Assembly (NCBI RefSeq): GCF_022711995.1
Contig: NZ_JALAHI010000083.1
Span: forward strand, 1 to 61,429
Direction of reading: 5' to 3'
Origin: Enterococcus sp.
GTDB lineage: Bacteria > Bacillota > Bacilli > Lactobacillales > Enterococcaceae
DNA: 61,429 nucleotides
The position numbers and the translations under genes were made by a program. This document shows positions 1 to 9,697 of the stretch, in pieces (the stretch's first letter is position 1; each line of letters begins with the position of its first letter). Below the pieces are notes generated by a model. It ran no database searches. It was given only the letters and a program-made list of their open reading frames with translations, and was not told the origin of the DNA.

Positions 1-311
1 CGCTTAGAAAAACTACCGGCAGCCGTATTGCGAACCACCACTTCCAATGGAATCATCTCAACTTCCCAAACTAATTGTTCGTGTTTAGACAACATTTTGA
101 TAAAATGACTGGAAATCCCCTGTTTCTTCAATTCTTGAAAAATTAGACTGGTTATTTGATTATTTAGAGCCCCTTTTCCCAAAACCGCATCTTTCTTCAA
201 TCCATTCAATGCTGTCGCCTGATCCAGATATTCTACCCGAAGTTCTTTATCTTTACCGGTTTTGAATAGTTTCTTTGCTTTTCCTTCGTAAATCAATTGT
301 TCTTGCACCAC
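1..311 (-). CDS. purC: SAICAR synthase PurC, N-terminal part (cut by window edge)
   Basis: Phosphoribosylaminoimidazole-succinocarboxamide synthase joins aspartate to CAIR in de novo purine synthesis. Only the first ~103 codons are in the window. The frame reads [15 protein letters not shown], the conserved first strand and nucleotide-binding loop of PurC, then [10 protein letters not shown] and [17 protein letters not shown], the substrate-binding VRN..AGS motif. The start is one of two consecutive GTG codons (311 or 308), preceded by GAGGTG. It has its own promoter and a PurBox-like site upstream. The rest of the pur operon should lie to the left of the window. Confidence 0.95.
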   Translation of the reverse strand, partial: MVQEQLIYEGKAKKLFKTGKDKELRVEYLDQATALNGLKKDAVLGKGALNNQITSLIFQELKKQGISSHFIKMLSKHEQLVWEVEMIPLEVVVRNTAAGSFSK

Positions 312-372
312 CGAGCACCTCACTAAAGTTTGTTTTTTCACATATACATTTAAGCTCTTCTTGTTGGTTCCT

Positions 373-401
373 ATTCTAGCAATGCCAAGAAGAAGGGTCA
401 A
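373..401 (-). promoter_or_regulatory. Promoter of purC
   Basis: On the minus strand TTGACC (396-401) and TAGAAT (373-378) are separated by exactly 17 bp. This is a good sigma-A promoter about 60 bp upstream of the purC start. Confidence 0.7.
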
Positions 402-436
402 TAAAATTATGGACATTATCTATAAACTTTCTTATC

Positions 437-449
437 AACGTTCGTGTTT
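437..449 (-). promoter_or_regulatory. PurBox-like PurR site upstream of purC
   Basis: On the minus strand AAACACGAACGTT resembles the Gram-positive PurBox AWWWCCGAACWWT. It sits ~35 bp upstream of the purC -35 box. A CCGAATAT half-site follows at 453-460 in the opposite orientation. That PurR binds here is inference from the motif and from the genes it precedes. Confidence 0.5.
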
Positions 450-506
450 GACCCGAATATGTTCTTTAGATTCCTCAAGTTAGAATTTCCACTACCGCAT
501 AAAGCG

Positions 507-535
507 TTTACATTTTTTTTTTTTCATGTTATAGT
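507..535 (+). promoter_or_regulatory. Promoter of the 128-aa gene
   Basis: TTTACA (507-512) and TATAGT (530-535) are spaced 17 bp apart. The spacer contains a run of 12 T. The start codon lies 40 bp downstream. Confidence 0.55.
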
Positions 536-575
536 GTTTTTGTGAATATTGGTATCTCCAAGGAGGAATTGATTC

Positions 576-962
576 ATGGGGTCACTGACTAATCAAGCGC
601 AACGCTTTATCGCTCATTTATCGGACACTGACAAAAAGCAGCTACACAACGAATTACTTGCCGTTCAACAAGTGTTGACAGTAAACCAAATGACATCTTT
701 TTATTCATTCGGCCTCTTCAAAAAAAATACTCGCCCTCACTATTCAGAACACCGAAAGCGGGTACTCCAATATAAAAACGGATTAAACGAGGAATTGATC
801 ATTCATCAGATCCATCAGCAAACCTTCTTTAAACACACCTATTGCTTCCGGATCTATTTTAATATGGAAGAAATGCAAACTACTTTTTTGGATACATTGC
901 TGAACTTGTTGAATGAAGAAAAAACCTTTTCACCTTTAAAACCACATTTTGTCAATAGTTAA
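576..962 (+). CDS. Uncharacterised 128-aa protein
   Basis: I do not recognise this family. The ORF is well supported: AAGGAGG lies ~10 bp before the ATG, a good promoter precedes it and a strong terminator follows. The protein is soluble, basic and rich in His, Gln and Phe, with no signal peptide or membrane segment. Its middle (residues ~60-90) reads HRKRVLQYKNGLNEELIIHQ, helical in character. The C-terminal part is Leu-rich. It is monocistronic, transcribed away from purC and toward the DUF1054-PBP pair. No function can be assigned. Confidence 0.75.
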   Translation: MGSLTNQAQRFIAHLSDTDKKQLHNELLAVQQVLTVNQMTSFYSFGLFKKNTRPHYSEHRKRVLQYKNGLNEELIIHQIHQQTFFKHTYCFRIYFNMEEMQTTFLDTLLNLLNEEKTFSPLKPHFVNS

Positions 963-1010
963 ACACACTCTTAAAAAACGCCTAAATTGCGTATTTAAGG
1001 GTGTTTTTTT
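962..1010 (+). terminator. Terminator after the 128-aa gene
   Basis: A long A/T-rich hairpin (arms around CTCTTAAAAAACGC and GCGTATTTAAGGGTG) is followed by seven T at 1004-1010. The reverse strand also forms the stem. Confidence 0.75.
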
Positions 1011-1051
1011 GTTATACTATCTTTTAGAATACAAGAAAGGAAATTTTCTCT

Positions 1052-1639
1052 ATGCTATTTTCTGATAAAAGTTTTGATGTCTTTCAAGCCGCTGGCTTAG
1101 AAGAGCGGATGCAAGCGATCCGAACAGAGATTCAACCGATTTTTCAGCAAGTTGGCGAAACGATCTGCCCTTTTTTTACCGAAGCGTTCGCTTCTCCTTA
1201 TTACCTGCATGTCGCGCAGCATCGGCGACGCAGTGTCCACCCACCGGAAGAAACTTGGGCGGCCTTCGGACCCAACAAACGAGGCTACAAAATGGACGCT
1301 CATTTTCAAATTGGTATCAATCGCGAGTATGTCTTTGTCTGGTTAAGTGTGATTGATCAGCCGAAAAATCAACAGCAGATCGCTCGCTGTTGGTCAAAGC
1401 GCCCGGCATTGTTTGAAGATCTTCCACAAGATTTTGTCCTCTCTCTCGACCATACACACTATGGCTATCAACCAATCCAAGAATGGCCTGCTGCTTTGGA
1501 GCGGCTGTCTACAGTTAAAAAAAGCGAATTACAGATTGGTAGGATCTACCTCAAACAACAAATAGCTGATTTGACAATGGAGCAGCTATTAGCTGATTAC
1601 CAATTATTGCTACCACTTTATCGTCATCGCGAAGAGTGA
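1052..1639 (+). CDS. DUF1054 (YktB-family) protein
   Basis: A 195-aa cytoplasmic protein of the DUF1054/YktB family, which is conserved in Firmicutes and of unknown biochemical role. The family pattern is visible: an N-terminal FxxxGLEERMxAIR, then HVAQHRRRSVHPPEETWAAFGPNKRGYKM, then HFQIGINREYVFVWL. Length is about usual (~200 aa). AAGAAAGGAAA precedes the ATG. It ends 32 bp before the penicillin-binding protein gene with no terminator between, so the two are probably co-transcribed. Confidence 0.88.
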   Translation: MLFSDKSFDVFQAAGLEERMQAIRTEIQPIFQQVGETICPFFTEAFASPYYLHVAQHRRRSVHPPEETWAAFGPNKRGYKMDAHFQIGINREYVFVWLSVIDQPKNQQQIARCWSKRPALFEDLPQDFVLSLDHTHYGYQPIQEWPAALERLSTVKKSELQIGRIYLKQQIADLTMEQLLADYQLLLPLYRHREE

Positions 1640-1671
1640 CCAATACCTAATCAAGAAGGGAATTAAGAAAA

Positions 1672-3720
1672 ATGGAACGACAACAGCGCCGCTCTCAAAA
1701 GCCAACACCGAAAAAAAATAAACCATTACTGATTATTCTTCCACTGCTTTTATTACTTGTGGTAGGCGGCTTTTTCGGCTATCGCTATTATGACAAACAG
1801 CAACGACAAAATCAGGCAGAAAAAGTCGTCCACTCTTTTATTGAGAATCTCTCAAAAAGTAAATTCGACCAATTGCCCGCATTGATCCTTTCTGACAGTG
1901 CAGAAAGAAATGGCTACACCAATGATCAAGTAGCCGAAAAATATCAAACAATTTTTAGCGGAATTGATGCCGCCAATATTAAGAGTTCCAAAATCACTTT
2001 AAGCGATGATGCAAAAGACGCAGATTACAAGTTTTCCTATCAGTTATCGCTCACGACTAGCTTGGGAGAAATCAAAGATCTGAAGTATTCTGGAACCATC
2101 AAATTTGAAAAAGATCAGCCAAAAATCGATTGGGCACCTGACTTGATTTTTCCAGACATGGCTGGACAAGACAAGGTAAGTATTTCTGTTGATGAAGCCA
2201 CTCGTGGTGAAATCGTAGATCGCAACAAAACACCACTAGCTGCTAATGGGACGCTTTACCAACTTGGAGTGATTCCCGGAAAATTAGGAACTGGCGATGA
2301 AAAAGAGTCAAGAATCAAAGCGATCGCCAAAGAATTCGATTTGACCGAAAAAGCGATTCAACAAGCATTGGATCAATCTTGGGTGCAAGACGATTACTTT
2401 GTTCCTTTGAAAATCTTGGAACCCACAGCGGATCTCCCTACCGGTGCCAGCATTCAAGAAACTACTGGCAGAACCTATCCATTGGGTGAAGCCGCTGCCC
2501 AATTGATTGGCTACGTAGGAAACATTACGGCTGAAGACATTGAAAAAGATGATACTTTAGCCAGCAATGGAAAAATCGGCCGTTCCGGACTTGAAGCAAC
2601 ATTTGACAAAGATCTTCGAGGAAAAAACGGTGGTAAAATCGCCATTACCGATGAAAACGGTACGGAAAAAAAAGCCCTGATCGAAACCAAAAAATCCGAT
2701 GGCAAAACGATTCAGCTAACGATTGACGCCAAAGCACAGAAAATCGCTTTTGATTCCCTAAAAGATCAAGCTGGGTCTACCGTTGTTACTGAACCAACTA
2801 CCGGCGATCTGTTAGTTTTAGCAAGTTCACCAAGTTTTGATCCCAACAAAATGACCAATGGAATTTCGCAAAAAGACTATGATGCCTACCAAAACAACAA
2901 AGCTTTGCCCTTTATCAGCCGCTTTGCAACAGGTTACGCGCCGGGTTCAACCTTTAAGACAGTCACAGCAGCGATTGGCTTAGACAATGGGACGATCGAT
3001 CCGGAAACGGTCCTTTCAATCAATGGCTTGAAATGGCAAAAAGATAGCTCTTGGGGCGATTACTTTGTGACTCGAGTCAGCGATGTGGCATCCGTTAACT
3101 TGCGTAACGCCCTTGTCTATTCGGATAATATCTATATGGCGCAACAAACATTGGCGATGGGGGAAGACAAATTCCGTGCTGGTTTGGATAAATTCATATT
3201 CGGTGAGGAATTGGACTTGCCAATTGCCATGAATCCTGCACAAATCAGCAATGACAAATCTTTCAATTCTGAGATTTTACTAGCAGACACAGGTTATGGT
3301 CAGGGAGAATTGTTGATCAATCCGATTCAACAAGCAGCCATGTACTCTATTTTTGCCAATCAGGGCACGCTGGTTTATCCACGATTACTAATAGATGCAG
3401 AAACAAAGACGAAAAAAGAGGTCATTTCGTCAGAGACGATTTCACAGATCAATGAGGATTTGAAAGCGGTGGTGACCGATGAGAACGGAACAGCCCATTC
3501 TCTAGCCACGCTTGGTTTGCCTTTAGCGGCCAAAACTGGTACTGCGGAAATCAAAGAAAAACAAGATGAAAAAGGCCAAGAAAATAGTTTCTTGTTTGCT
3601 TTCGATGCCCAAAATCAAAAGTATTTGATGGTGTCCATGCTTGAAGATCGGCAAGAAGATTCTTCTGCTACTGCGTTGGCTCCAGATCTTTTGACTTACC
3701 TTTCCGAAAATTACAACTAA
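1672..3720 (+). CDS. pbp5: Low-affinity class B penicillin-binding protein (PBP4/PBP5, MecA type)
   Basis: A 682-aa bitopic DD-transpeptidase that cross-links peptidoglycan outside the membrane. Layout: basic cytoplasmic tail, one membrane helix at ~19-37, a MecA_N NTF2-like domain (~45-170), a PBP dimerisation domain (~185-340), and a transpeptidase domain with STFK (catalytic Ser ~426), SDN (~484) and KTGT (~621). This domain order and length match enterococcal PBP4/PBP5, the enzymes behind intrinsic low beta-lactam susceptibility of the genus. No psr-like gene adjoins it; a DUF1054 gene precedes it. All catalytic motifs are intact. The symbol is by family resemblance. Confidence 0.93.
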   Translation: MERQQRRSQKPTPKKNKPLLIILPLLLLLVVGGFFGYRYYDKQQRQNQAEKVVHSFIENLSKSKFDQLPALILSDSAERNGYTNDQVAEKYQTIFSGIDAANIKSSKITLSDDAKDADYKFSYQLSLTTSLGEIKDLKYSGTIKFEKDQPKIDWAPDLIFPDMAGQDKVSISVDEATRGEIVDRNKTPLAANGTLYQLGVIPGKLGTGDEKESRIKAIAKEFDLTEKAIQQALDQSWVQDDYFVPLKILEPTADLPTGASIQETTGRTYPLGEAAAQLIGYVGNITAEDIEKDDTLASNGKIGRSGLEATFDKDLRGKNGGKIAITDENGTEKKALIETKKSDGKTIQLTIDAKAQKIAFDSLKDQAGSTVVTEPTTGDLLVLASSPSFDPNKMTNGISQKDYDAYQNNKALPFISRFATGYAPGSTFKTVTAAIGLDNGTIDPETVLSINGLKWQKDSSWGDYFVTRVSDVASVNLRNALVYSDNIYMAQQTLAMGEDKFRAGLDKFIFGEELDLPIAMNPAQISNDKSFNSEILLADTGYGQGELLINPIQQAAMYSIFANQGTLVYPRLLIDAETKTKKEVISSETISQINEDLKAVVTDENGTAHSLATLGLPLAAKTGTAEIKEKQDEKGQENSFLFAFDAQNQKYLMVSMLEDRQEDSSATALAPDLLTYLSENYN

Positions 3721-3732
3721 ACAAAATAACCT

Positions 3733-3770
3733 AAAAAGACACGCTGCTTCAACAAACAGCGTGCCTTTTT
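3733..3770. terminator. Bidirectional terminator between the PBP gene and purB
   Basis: CACGCTG (3740-3746) pairs with CAGCGTG (3757-3763). Five A lie on the left and five T on the right. It can therefore end the rightward PBP transcript and the leftward purEKB transcript. Confidence 0.85.
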
Positions 3771-3782
3771 GGATTTCTTGAC

Positions 3783-5081
3783 TTATTCCCCTAATCCTAC
3801 CCGTGTAAAAATCGTATCCACTTGCTTCAAATGATGATGATAATCAAAGGCATCATCTAATTCTGCTTCACTCAATGTAGACATGATGGTTTCGTCAGCT
3901 TCTAACAATGGACGAAAATCTCGTTGTTCATCCCACGCTTGAGCCGTTTTCGGTTGAACAAGATCATAGGCTTGTTCCCGTGTCATGCCATGGTCGATCA
4001 GTTTCAACATGACCCGTTGACTATAAATCAAGCCAAAAGTAGCATTCATGTTGCGTTTCATATTTTCTGGAAAGACCGTCAGATTTTTGACGATGTTTCC
4101 GAAGCGATTGAGCATATAATCAAGCAAAATCGTCGTATCCGGGATAATGATCCGTTCAGCAGAAGAATGGGAGATGTCCCGTTCATGCCATAGGGAAACA
4201 TTCTCATAGGCGGTTAACATATGACCGCGAATCACCCGTGCCAATCCTGCCATATTTTCCGAACCAATCGGATTGCGTTTATGCGGCATGGCAGAGGAGC
4301 CTTTTTGACCTTTCGCAAAGAATTCCTCCACTTCTCTCGTTTCTGATTTTTGCAAACCGCGAATTTCTGTCGCAAACTTTTCAATGCTGGTGGCAATCAA
4401 TGCCATGGCAGCAAAATATTCGGCGTGGAGGTCTCTTGGCAACACTTGCGTCGAGATTTCTTGGGGACGAATCCCCAACTTGTTGCATACATACTCTTCA
4501 ACAAATGGCGGAATATTGGCGAAGGTACCTACTGCACCGCTGATTTTTCCCGCTTCAACGCCAGCTGCTGCTCGTTCAAATCGCTCCATGTTGCGTTTCA
4601 TTTCAGAGTACCACAATGCTAGTTTCAGACCAAATGTCGTTGGCTCCGCATGTACGCCATGGGTCCGCCCCATCATAACTGTATATTTGTGTTCTTTGGC
4701 TTTTTCGCCAATGATGGCTGTGAATGTTTCTAGATCTTTACGGATCAAGTCATTGGCTTGCTTCATCAAGTAGCCATAAGCGGTATCTACCACATCCGTT
4801 GAAGTCAACCCGTAATGGACCCACTTGCTTTCCTCACCAAGGGATTCAGAGACAGCCCGTGTGAATGCGACCACATCATGACGGGTCTGTGCTTCGATCT
4901 CTAAAATACGATCGATATCGAAAGTTGCTTTTTCTCTAATTTTTTGGACATCTTCTTTAGGAATCTCACCAAGTTCGGCCCATGCCTCATCGGCTAAGAT
5001 TTCTACTTCTAACCATGCCTGATAACGATTTTGATCGGTCCAAATGTTGCCCATCTCTGGTCTTGTATAACGCTCTAACAT
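3783..5081 (-). CDS. purB: Adenylosuccinate lyase
   Basis: Cleaves SAICAR to AICAR and adenylosuccinate to AMP, releasing fumarate each time. The fumarase/aspartase signature loop [10 protein letters not shown] lies near residue 260, TSTDVVDTA near 85 and the catalytic-His region [14 protein letters not shown] near 140. The ATG at 5081 (432 aa, the usual length) is chosen because AAAGGAG lies 9 bp upstream. An upstream in-frame TTG at 5105 would overlap purK. Third gene of the purE-purK-purB operon, ended by the bidirectional terminator. Confidence 0.97.
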   Translation of the reverse strand: MLERYTRPEMGNIWTDQNRYQAWLEVEILADEAWAELGEIPKEDVQKIREKATFDIDRILEIEAQTRHDVVAFTRAVSESLGEESKWVHYGLTSTDVVDTAYGYLMKQANDLIRKDLETFTAIIGEKAKEHKYTVMMGRTHGVHAEPTTFGLKLALWYSEMKRNMERFERAAAGVEAGKISGAVGTFANIPPFVEEYVCNKLGIRPQEISTQVLPRDLHAEYFAAMALIATSIEKFATEIRGLQKSETREVEEFFAKGQKGSSAMPHKRNPIGSENMAGLARVIRGHMLTAYENVSLWHERDISHSSAERIIIPDTTILLDYMLNRFGNIVKNLTVFPENMKRNMNATFGLIYSQRVMLKLIDHGMTREQAYDLVQPKTAQAWDEQRDFRPLLEADETIMSTLSEAELDDAFDYHHHLKQVDTIFTRVGLGE

Positions 5082-5095
5082 GCTTTTAATCTCCT

Positions 5096-6223
5096 TTAAT
5101 CCCAAATGTTCGTCTGATAGATTTCTTCCAACGTGTCAGATAAATCTTCAGTCAGTATTGTAATATGGCCCATTTTGCGGCCCTTCTTCGCTTCTTCTTT
5201 ACCGTAATAATGGAATTGCCAGTCTGACTTATGGGCAATCAAATCATAGGTCTCAACGAGTTCATCGCCTAAAATATTCACCATAACGGCATCACTTAAT
5301 AAGCTAACTTCTGCTAACGGCCAACCGCAAATGCCCCGGACATGGGCATCAAATTGACTCATCGAACAGGCTTCAATCGAGTAATGACCTGAATTATGTG
5401 GCCGAGGTGCCAATTCATTGACGTAAAGACCGCCACTTTTTGTTAGGAACAGCTCGATCGCCAAAACGCCACGTAGATCAAGAGCTTCCGCAATTACACG
5501 AGCAATCCGTTCAGCCTCTTGAGCCACATCAGAGTCAATGCGTGCCGGGGCAATTGTTTGATGCAAGATATTGTTGCGATGAACATTCTCCACCACAGGG
5601 AATGTCGTGATTTCCCGACCATTTCCTGCCACTAGGATCGAGAGTTCTTTATCGTAAGGGATCCATGCTTCTAGCTCACAGGTTCCTTCCCGCAAAAGAT
5701 TCATCGAAGGGGCTAAGTCCGCCGTACTATACAATACATATTGTCCTTTGCCATCATACCCGCCACGAGTTGTTTTCAACACACAAGGATAGCCGATACT
5801 CTCGATGGCATCTTGAATATCGGTAGGACTAATAATCGTTGCATAAGGGGCGATCACAATATTATTGGCTTCTAAAAAAGATTTTTCTAACAAACGATCT
5901 TGAGTAATTGCCAGTAAATCCGTTCCTTGAGGGATATTGGCATAAGGTAAAATCGAATTCAGCGCCTCCACACTGACATTCTCAAATTCATACGTAATCA
6001 CATCGGAACGCCGTGCCATTTCTTCAAGAGCAAAGACATCGTCATAAGCAGCGACAATATGCCAGTCAGCTACTTGTGCAGTCGGGCAATTGGCTGTTGG
6101 ATCCAGCACACCGACACGAAACCCCATTTTTTTGGCACTCATTGCCATCATACGCCCCAATTGTCCGCCGCCAACGATTCCGATCGTTGCATTGGGCATC
6201 AAAGGTTTAATCAAGTTGATCAC
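5096..6223 (-). CDS. purK: N5-carboxyaminoimidazole ribonucleotide synthetase (PurK, ATP-grasp)
   Basis: ATP- and bicarbonate-dependent carboxylation of AIR to N5-CAIR. It shows the [12 protein letters not shown] nucleotide-binding start, the ATP-grasp segment [17 protein letters not shown] and the metal-binding segment [18 protein letters not shown]. The start is uncertain: GTG 6223 overlaps purE by 17 bp with a poor ribosome site, whereas ATG 6199 ([12 protein letters not shown]) would also keep the whole domain. Translation may be coupled to purE. It acts directly after or with PurE in the pathway. Confidence 0.95.
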   Translation of the reverse strand: MINLIKPLMPNATIGIVGGGQLGRMMAMSAKKMGFRVGVLDPTANCPTAQVADWHIVAAYDDVFALEEMARRSDVITYEFENVSVEALNSILPYANIPQGTDLLAITQDRLLEKSFLEANNIVIAPYATIISPTDIQDAIESIGYPCVLKTTRGGYDGKGQYVLYSTADLAPSMNLLREGTCELEAWIPYDKELSILVAGNGREITTFPVVENVHRNNILHQTIAPARIDSDVAQEAERIARVIAEALDLRGVLAIELFLTKSGGLYVNELAPRPHNSGHYSIEACSMSQFDAHVRGICGWPLAEVSLLSDAVMVNILGDELVETYDLIAHKSDWQFHYYGKEEAKKGRKMGHITILTEDLSDTLEEIYQTNIWD

Positions 6224-6692
6224 TACTTTCCACTACTTTTTCTTTCAACGTCTTTCTTCGTTGATCCAACTTTTCCGCTATTCCTAAATCATACATGGAA
6301 AGCATCTGAGCTGCAAGTAGTCCAGCGTTGATTGCACCAGCTTTTCCGATAGCCGTGGTGGCAACTGGAACCCCTCCAGGCATCTGTACGATGGAAAGCA
6401 GTGAATCCAAGCCATTCAATGTTCGTGATTGGACCGGCACCCCAATCACAGGCAATGTCGTTTTGGCAGCGACCATCCCCGGTAGATGAGCGGCACCCCC
6501 AGCGCCAGCAATAATGACTTTCAGTCCTTCTGCTCGTGCATTTTCGGCAAAAGAAAACATCAAATCTGGTGTCCGGTGAGCAGAGACAACCTTCTTGATA
6601 TAAGGAATCTCCAGCTCCTCCAAAATCTCACAGCTGTGTTTCATCGTCTCCCAGTCAGATGTACTGCCCATAATGACTGCTACTTGTTCCAT
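6207..6692 (-). CDS. purE: N5-carboxyaminoimidazole ribonucleotide mutase
   Basis: Class I PurE moves the carboxylate of N5-CAIR to give CAIR. The 161-aa protein has GSTSDWETM at the N-terminus, the active-site SAHRTPD segment (~residues 38-44) and [11 protein letters not shown] (~64-74), all complete. It is the first gene of the purEKB operon. An AAGGAGG ribosome site lies 5-6 bp before the ATG. Upstream are a 17-bp-spaced promoter and two inverted PurBox-like elements. Confidence 0.97.
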   Translation of the reverse strand: MEQVAVIMGSTSDWETMKHSCEILEELEIPYIKKVVSAHRTPDLMFSFAENARAEGLKVIIAGAGGAAHLPGMVAAKTTLPVIGVPVQSRTLNGLDSLLSIVQMPGGVPVATTAIGKAGAINAGLLAAQMLSMYDLGIAEKLDQRRKTLKEKVVESSDQLD

Positions 6693-6721
6693 AAGACAAC
6701 CTCCTTCGATTATTCATTTAA

Positions 6722-6750
6722 ATACTAGCAAGTCGCCTCGGCAAAGTCAA
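6722..6750 (-). promoter_or_regulatory. Promoter of purEKB
   Basis: Minus strand TTGACT (6745-6750) and TAGTAT (6722-6727) are spaced 17 bp, ~30 bp before purE. Confidence 0.7.
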
Positions 6751-6752
6751 AG

Positions 6753-6797
6753 AAAAATCGAACTATATCAAAATAAATTACTCTATCGTTCGCTTTT
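6753..6797 (-). promoter_or_regulatory. Pair of inverted PurBox-like elements upstream of purE
   Basis: AAAAATCGAACTAT (plus strand, 6753-6766) and its opposite-facing partner AAAAGCGAACGAT (minus strand, 6785-6797) both fit AWWWCCGAACWWT closely. They lie just upstream of the -35 box. The CGAA cores are farther apart (26 bp between) than the ~16 bp known from Bacillus subtilis, i.e. about one extra helical turn. PurR control of the operon is inferred. Confidence 0.6.
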
Positions 6798-6816
6798 TAT
6801 CGATTGCTTTTTAAAT

Positions 6817-6844
6817 AAAAAAAAGCATCCTGCTCAGAATGCTT
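6817..6844 (-). terminator. Terminator after pbuX
   Basis: On the minus strand AGCATTC and GGATGCT form a short stem followed by a run of T (6817-6823 read in reverse). It lies directly after the pbuX stop codon and before the purE promoter region. Confidence 0.7.
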
Positions 6845-6851
6845 TCAGATA

Positions 6852-8155
6852 TCAAACTTCGTTAAATTCTCCTGATTCGACTGCTTCTTTTTTGGGAAAG
6901 CCATTGAATAAAAGGTTTAAAATGATGGCCGTCATACTACTCATCACGATTCCGTTACCGGTAAACATTTGCAGGGTTTCAGGCAGACGGCTAAAGAGTG
7001 TAGGCATGATATTGAAGCCCAAGCCGAAGCCAAGAGAAATAGCGATGATCAGCAAGTTTTTATCATTTGTATAATCGACTTTCGACAACATTCTCATTCC
7101 TTGAACCGCCACCATACCAAACATCACTAACATCCCACCGCCTAGTACAGCTTCAGGGATGATTTGTGCCAGCGCGCCGACTTTCGGAAACAAACCTAAA
7201 ATAATCAAAAAGATCGCAGAAAAATAAATCGGTTTACGGGTTTTGATCCCAGATAACTGAACCAGCCCCACGTTTTGAGAAAAGCCTGTATAAGGGAATG
7301 TATTGAAGATCCCGCCTAAGATCACGGCTAGCCCTTCTGCTCGATAACCTTTTTTGAGTGATTCTGCGGAAATCGGTTTTCCTGTGATATCCCCCAGTGC
7401 AAAATAGACACCCGTGGACTCCACCATACTAACGATTGAAATAATGATCATCAATAAAATCGACCAAATATCAAAGGTAGGTAATCCAAAATAAAAAGGC
7501 TGTGGCAGATGAAAGACTGGTGCGTGAGAAATCGCTGATAAATCAACTAAGCCTAAGACAGCTGCTAACAAAGTTCCCCCGATCAAACCGATCAAAACAG
7601 CAATTGATCGTAGAAATCCTTTAGCAAAAATCTGAATACCGATAATTAATGCAATCGTCACAAAGCCTAAAAGTAAATTGTCCGTTGCGCCAAAGGAAGC
7701 TGCGGCAGCATCTCCGCCACCGATTTTCGTGATGGCTACAGGAATCAACGTTAAGCCGATTACTGTGATGACAGTCCCTGTTACTAAAGGAGGAAACAAA
7801 ACTTTGATTTTTGAAAAGAAACCGGAGATCAATACCACAAAAATACCTGAAGCAATAATAGCCCCATAAATGGCACCGATCCCTGATTTGGTTCCAATCA
7901 AAATCAATGGGGAAACGGCTTGGATGGCACAGCCTAAGACAACAGGTAATCCGATCCCAAAGAACCGAGTGACGGTCAATTGCAGCAATGTGGCTACCCC
8001 ACACATAAAAATATCGATAGAAATCAAATAAGTCATTTGGGCTTCGTTAAATCCTAGACCAGTCCCAATCAATAACGGCACTGCCACAGCGCCGGCGTAC
8101 ATCGCTAATAAATGCTGTAATCCTAAAACAGCAGAACGTCCATTTTGTTCCTTCA

Positions 8156-8156
<1 letters not shown>
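6852..8156 (-). CDS. pbuX: Xanthine permease (NCS2 family)
   Basis: A ~434-aa nucleobase:cation symporter of the UraA/XanP fold that takes up xanthine. Hydrophobic helices fill the whole length. The family signature QNVGLVQLSGIKTRKPIYFSA lies near residue 275, and GLQHLLAMYAGAVAVPLLIG opens the first core helix. The xpt stop and this ATG share a base (TGATG), and GGAGGG lies upstream; an in-frame TTG at 8159 is an alternative start. The gene is the second of the xpt-pbuX operon and is thus under the guanine riboswitch. Confidence 0.95.
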
Positions 8157-8809
<653 letters not shown>

Positions 8810-8826
8810 TCAACGGCACTTTTCTT

Positions 8827-8891
8827 ACTTATAGTCCGATATTTACGGTATCGGGTAGAGACTGTCGACCATATTACGACGATATACAAGT
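8827..8891 (-). ncRNA. Purine (guanine-class) riboswitch aptamer
   Basis: On the minus strand P1 is ACTTGTA/TATAAGT (8885-8891 with 8827-8833). P2 is GTCG/CGAC with an ATATGG loop, followed by the core CTCTACC. P3 is CCGATA/TATCGG with loop CCGTAAA, then GACTATA. These are the invariant parts of the purine riboswitch. The pyrimidine in GACTA is C, predicting guanine/xanthine/hypoxanthine rather than adenine. It is followed by a terminator and by xpt-pbuX, its classical targets. Confidence 0.95.
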
Positions 8892-8916
8892 GAATTTTTT
8901 ATGAATGATAGGTTCG

Positions 8917-8945
8917 ATTATGCCGAAAATTAATTAAAAAGGCAA
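8917..8945 (-). promoter_or_regulatory. Promoter of the xpt-pbuX transcript
   Basis: Minus strand TTGCCT (8940-8945) and CATAAT (8917-8922) are spaced 17 bp, placing the transcript start ~20 nt before the aptamer. Confidence 0.55.
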
Positions 8946-8996
8946 GCTTAGAAAGCTCTTCCAAAATAAGAAAATTCTCATTTACTGGTTTAGGAA

Positions 8997-9683
8997 TCAC
9001 TCGTCCGCTTTTTCTATTTCGCGATAGTGCTGCATCTTTTTACTAAACAGCTCACCGTTGGAAGGAGGCGTATAGGTGATCGCATTGGCACCGGCTTCGA
9101 TGGTCTCTATGATGCTTTCATCCGTTGGCCCCCCAGTAGCGATGATCGGCAACTCAGGGTAGCGTTCACGAAAATAGGCGACCGTCTCAGCTGTTTTTTT
9201 GCCAGCACTGATATTGATCACTTTTACACCTAATTTCAATTTCTCATCGATTTTAGTATATTTGCTGGTTACGGTACTGACCACCGGAATATCGATGACC
9301 TTACATACCTGCTCCACCGTTTTCAATGGTGTCGGGCCATTCAGCACGACACCGATGGATCCTTGCGCTTCTGCAAACATACTCATATAAGAAGAACGGA
9401 AACCTTGTGTCAAGCCGCCGCCTACCCCTGAAAATACGGGGATATCAGCTGCTTCGATAATTGCTTTCGTAATTGCTGGGTGCGGGGTGAAAGGATAGAC
9501 AGCAATCACCGCATCCGCATTGGTGTTGCGAATGATCGCGATATCTGTGGTAAAAATGATTGAGCGGATTTGTTTGCCAAAAATTTGGATCCCGCTGGCT
9601 TGTCTGATCACTTTAGGAACTTTCACGATATCTTTTCGCAGTTCCGTTGTGATCTTTGGCATGTATTTTTCTTCCATAAGCAC
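8997..9683 (-). CDS. TIM-barrel protein of unknown function (putative phosphate-binding hydrolase/lyase)
   Basis: A ~226-aa soluble alpha/beta protein. Repeated beta-strand/Gly patterns (DAVIAVYPFTPHP, IPVFSGVGGGLTQG, VKVINISAGKKT, LPIIATGGPTDESI) end in an ATGGPT-type loop. Such loops bind phosphate in TIM barrels like those of ThiG, KDPG aldolase or NanE, so a phosphorylated ligand is plausible. I cannot name its reaction. The start is ambiguous between GTG 9683, ATG 9677 and ATG 9662; no strong ribosome site decides it. It lies 14 bp after the GH73 gene, so it is probably co-transcribed with the cell-wall hydrolases. Confidence 0.8.
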   Translation of the reverse strand: MLMEEKYMPKITTELRKDIVKVPKVIRQASGIQIFGKQIRSIIFTTDIAIIRNTNADAVIAVYPFTPHPAITKAIIEAADIPVFSGVGGGLTQGFRSSYMSMFAEAQGSIGVVLNGPTPLKTVEQVCKVIDIPVVSTVTSKYTKIDEKLKLGVKVINISAGKKTAETVAYFRERYPELPIIATGGPTDESIIETIEAGANAITYTPPSNGELFSKKMQHYREIEKADE

Positions 9684-9697
9684 CCACTTCTTTCCGT

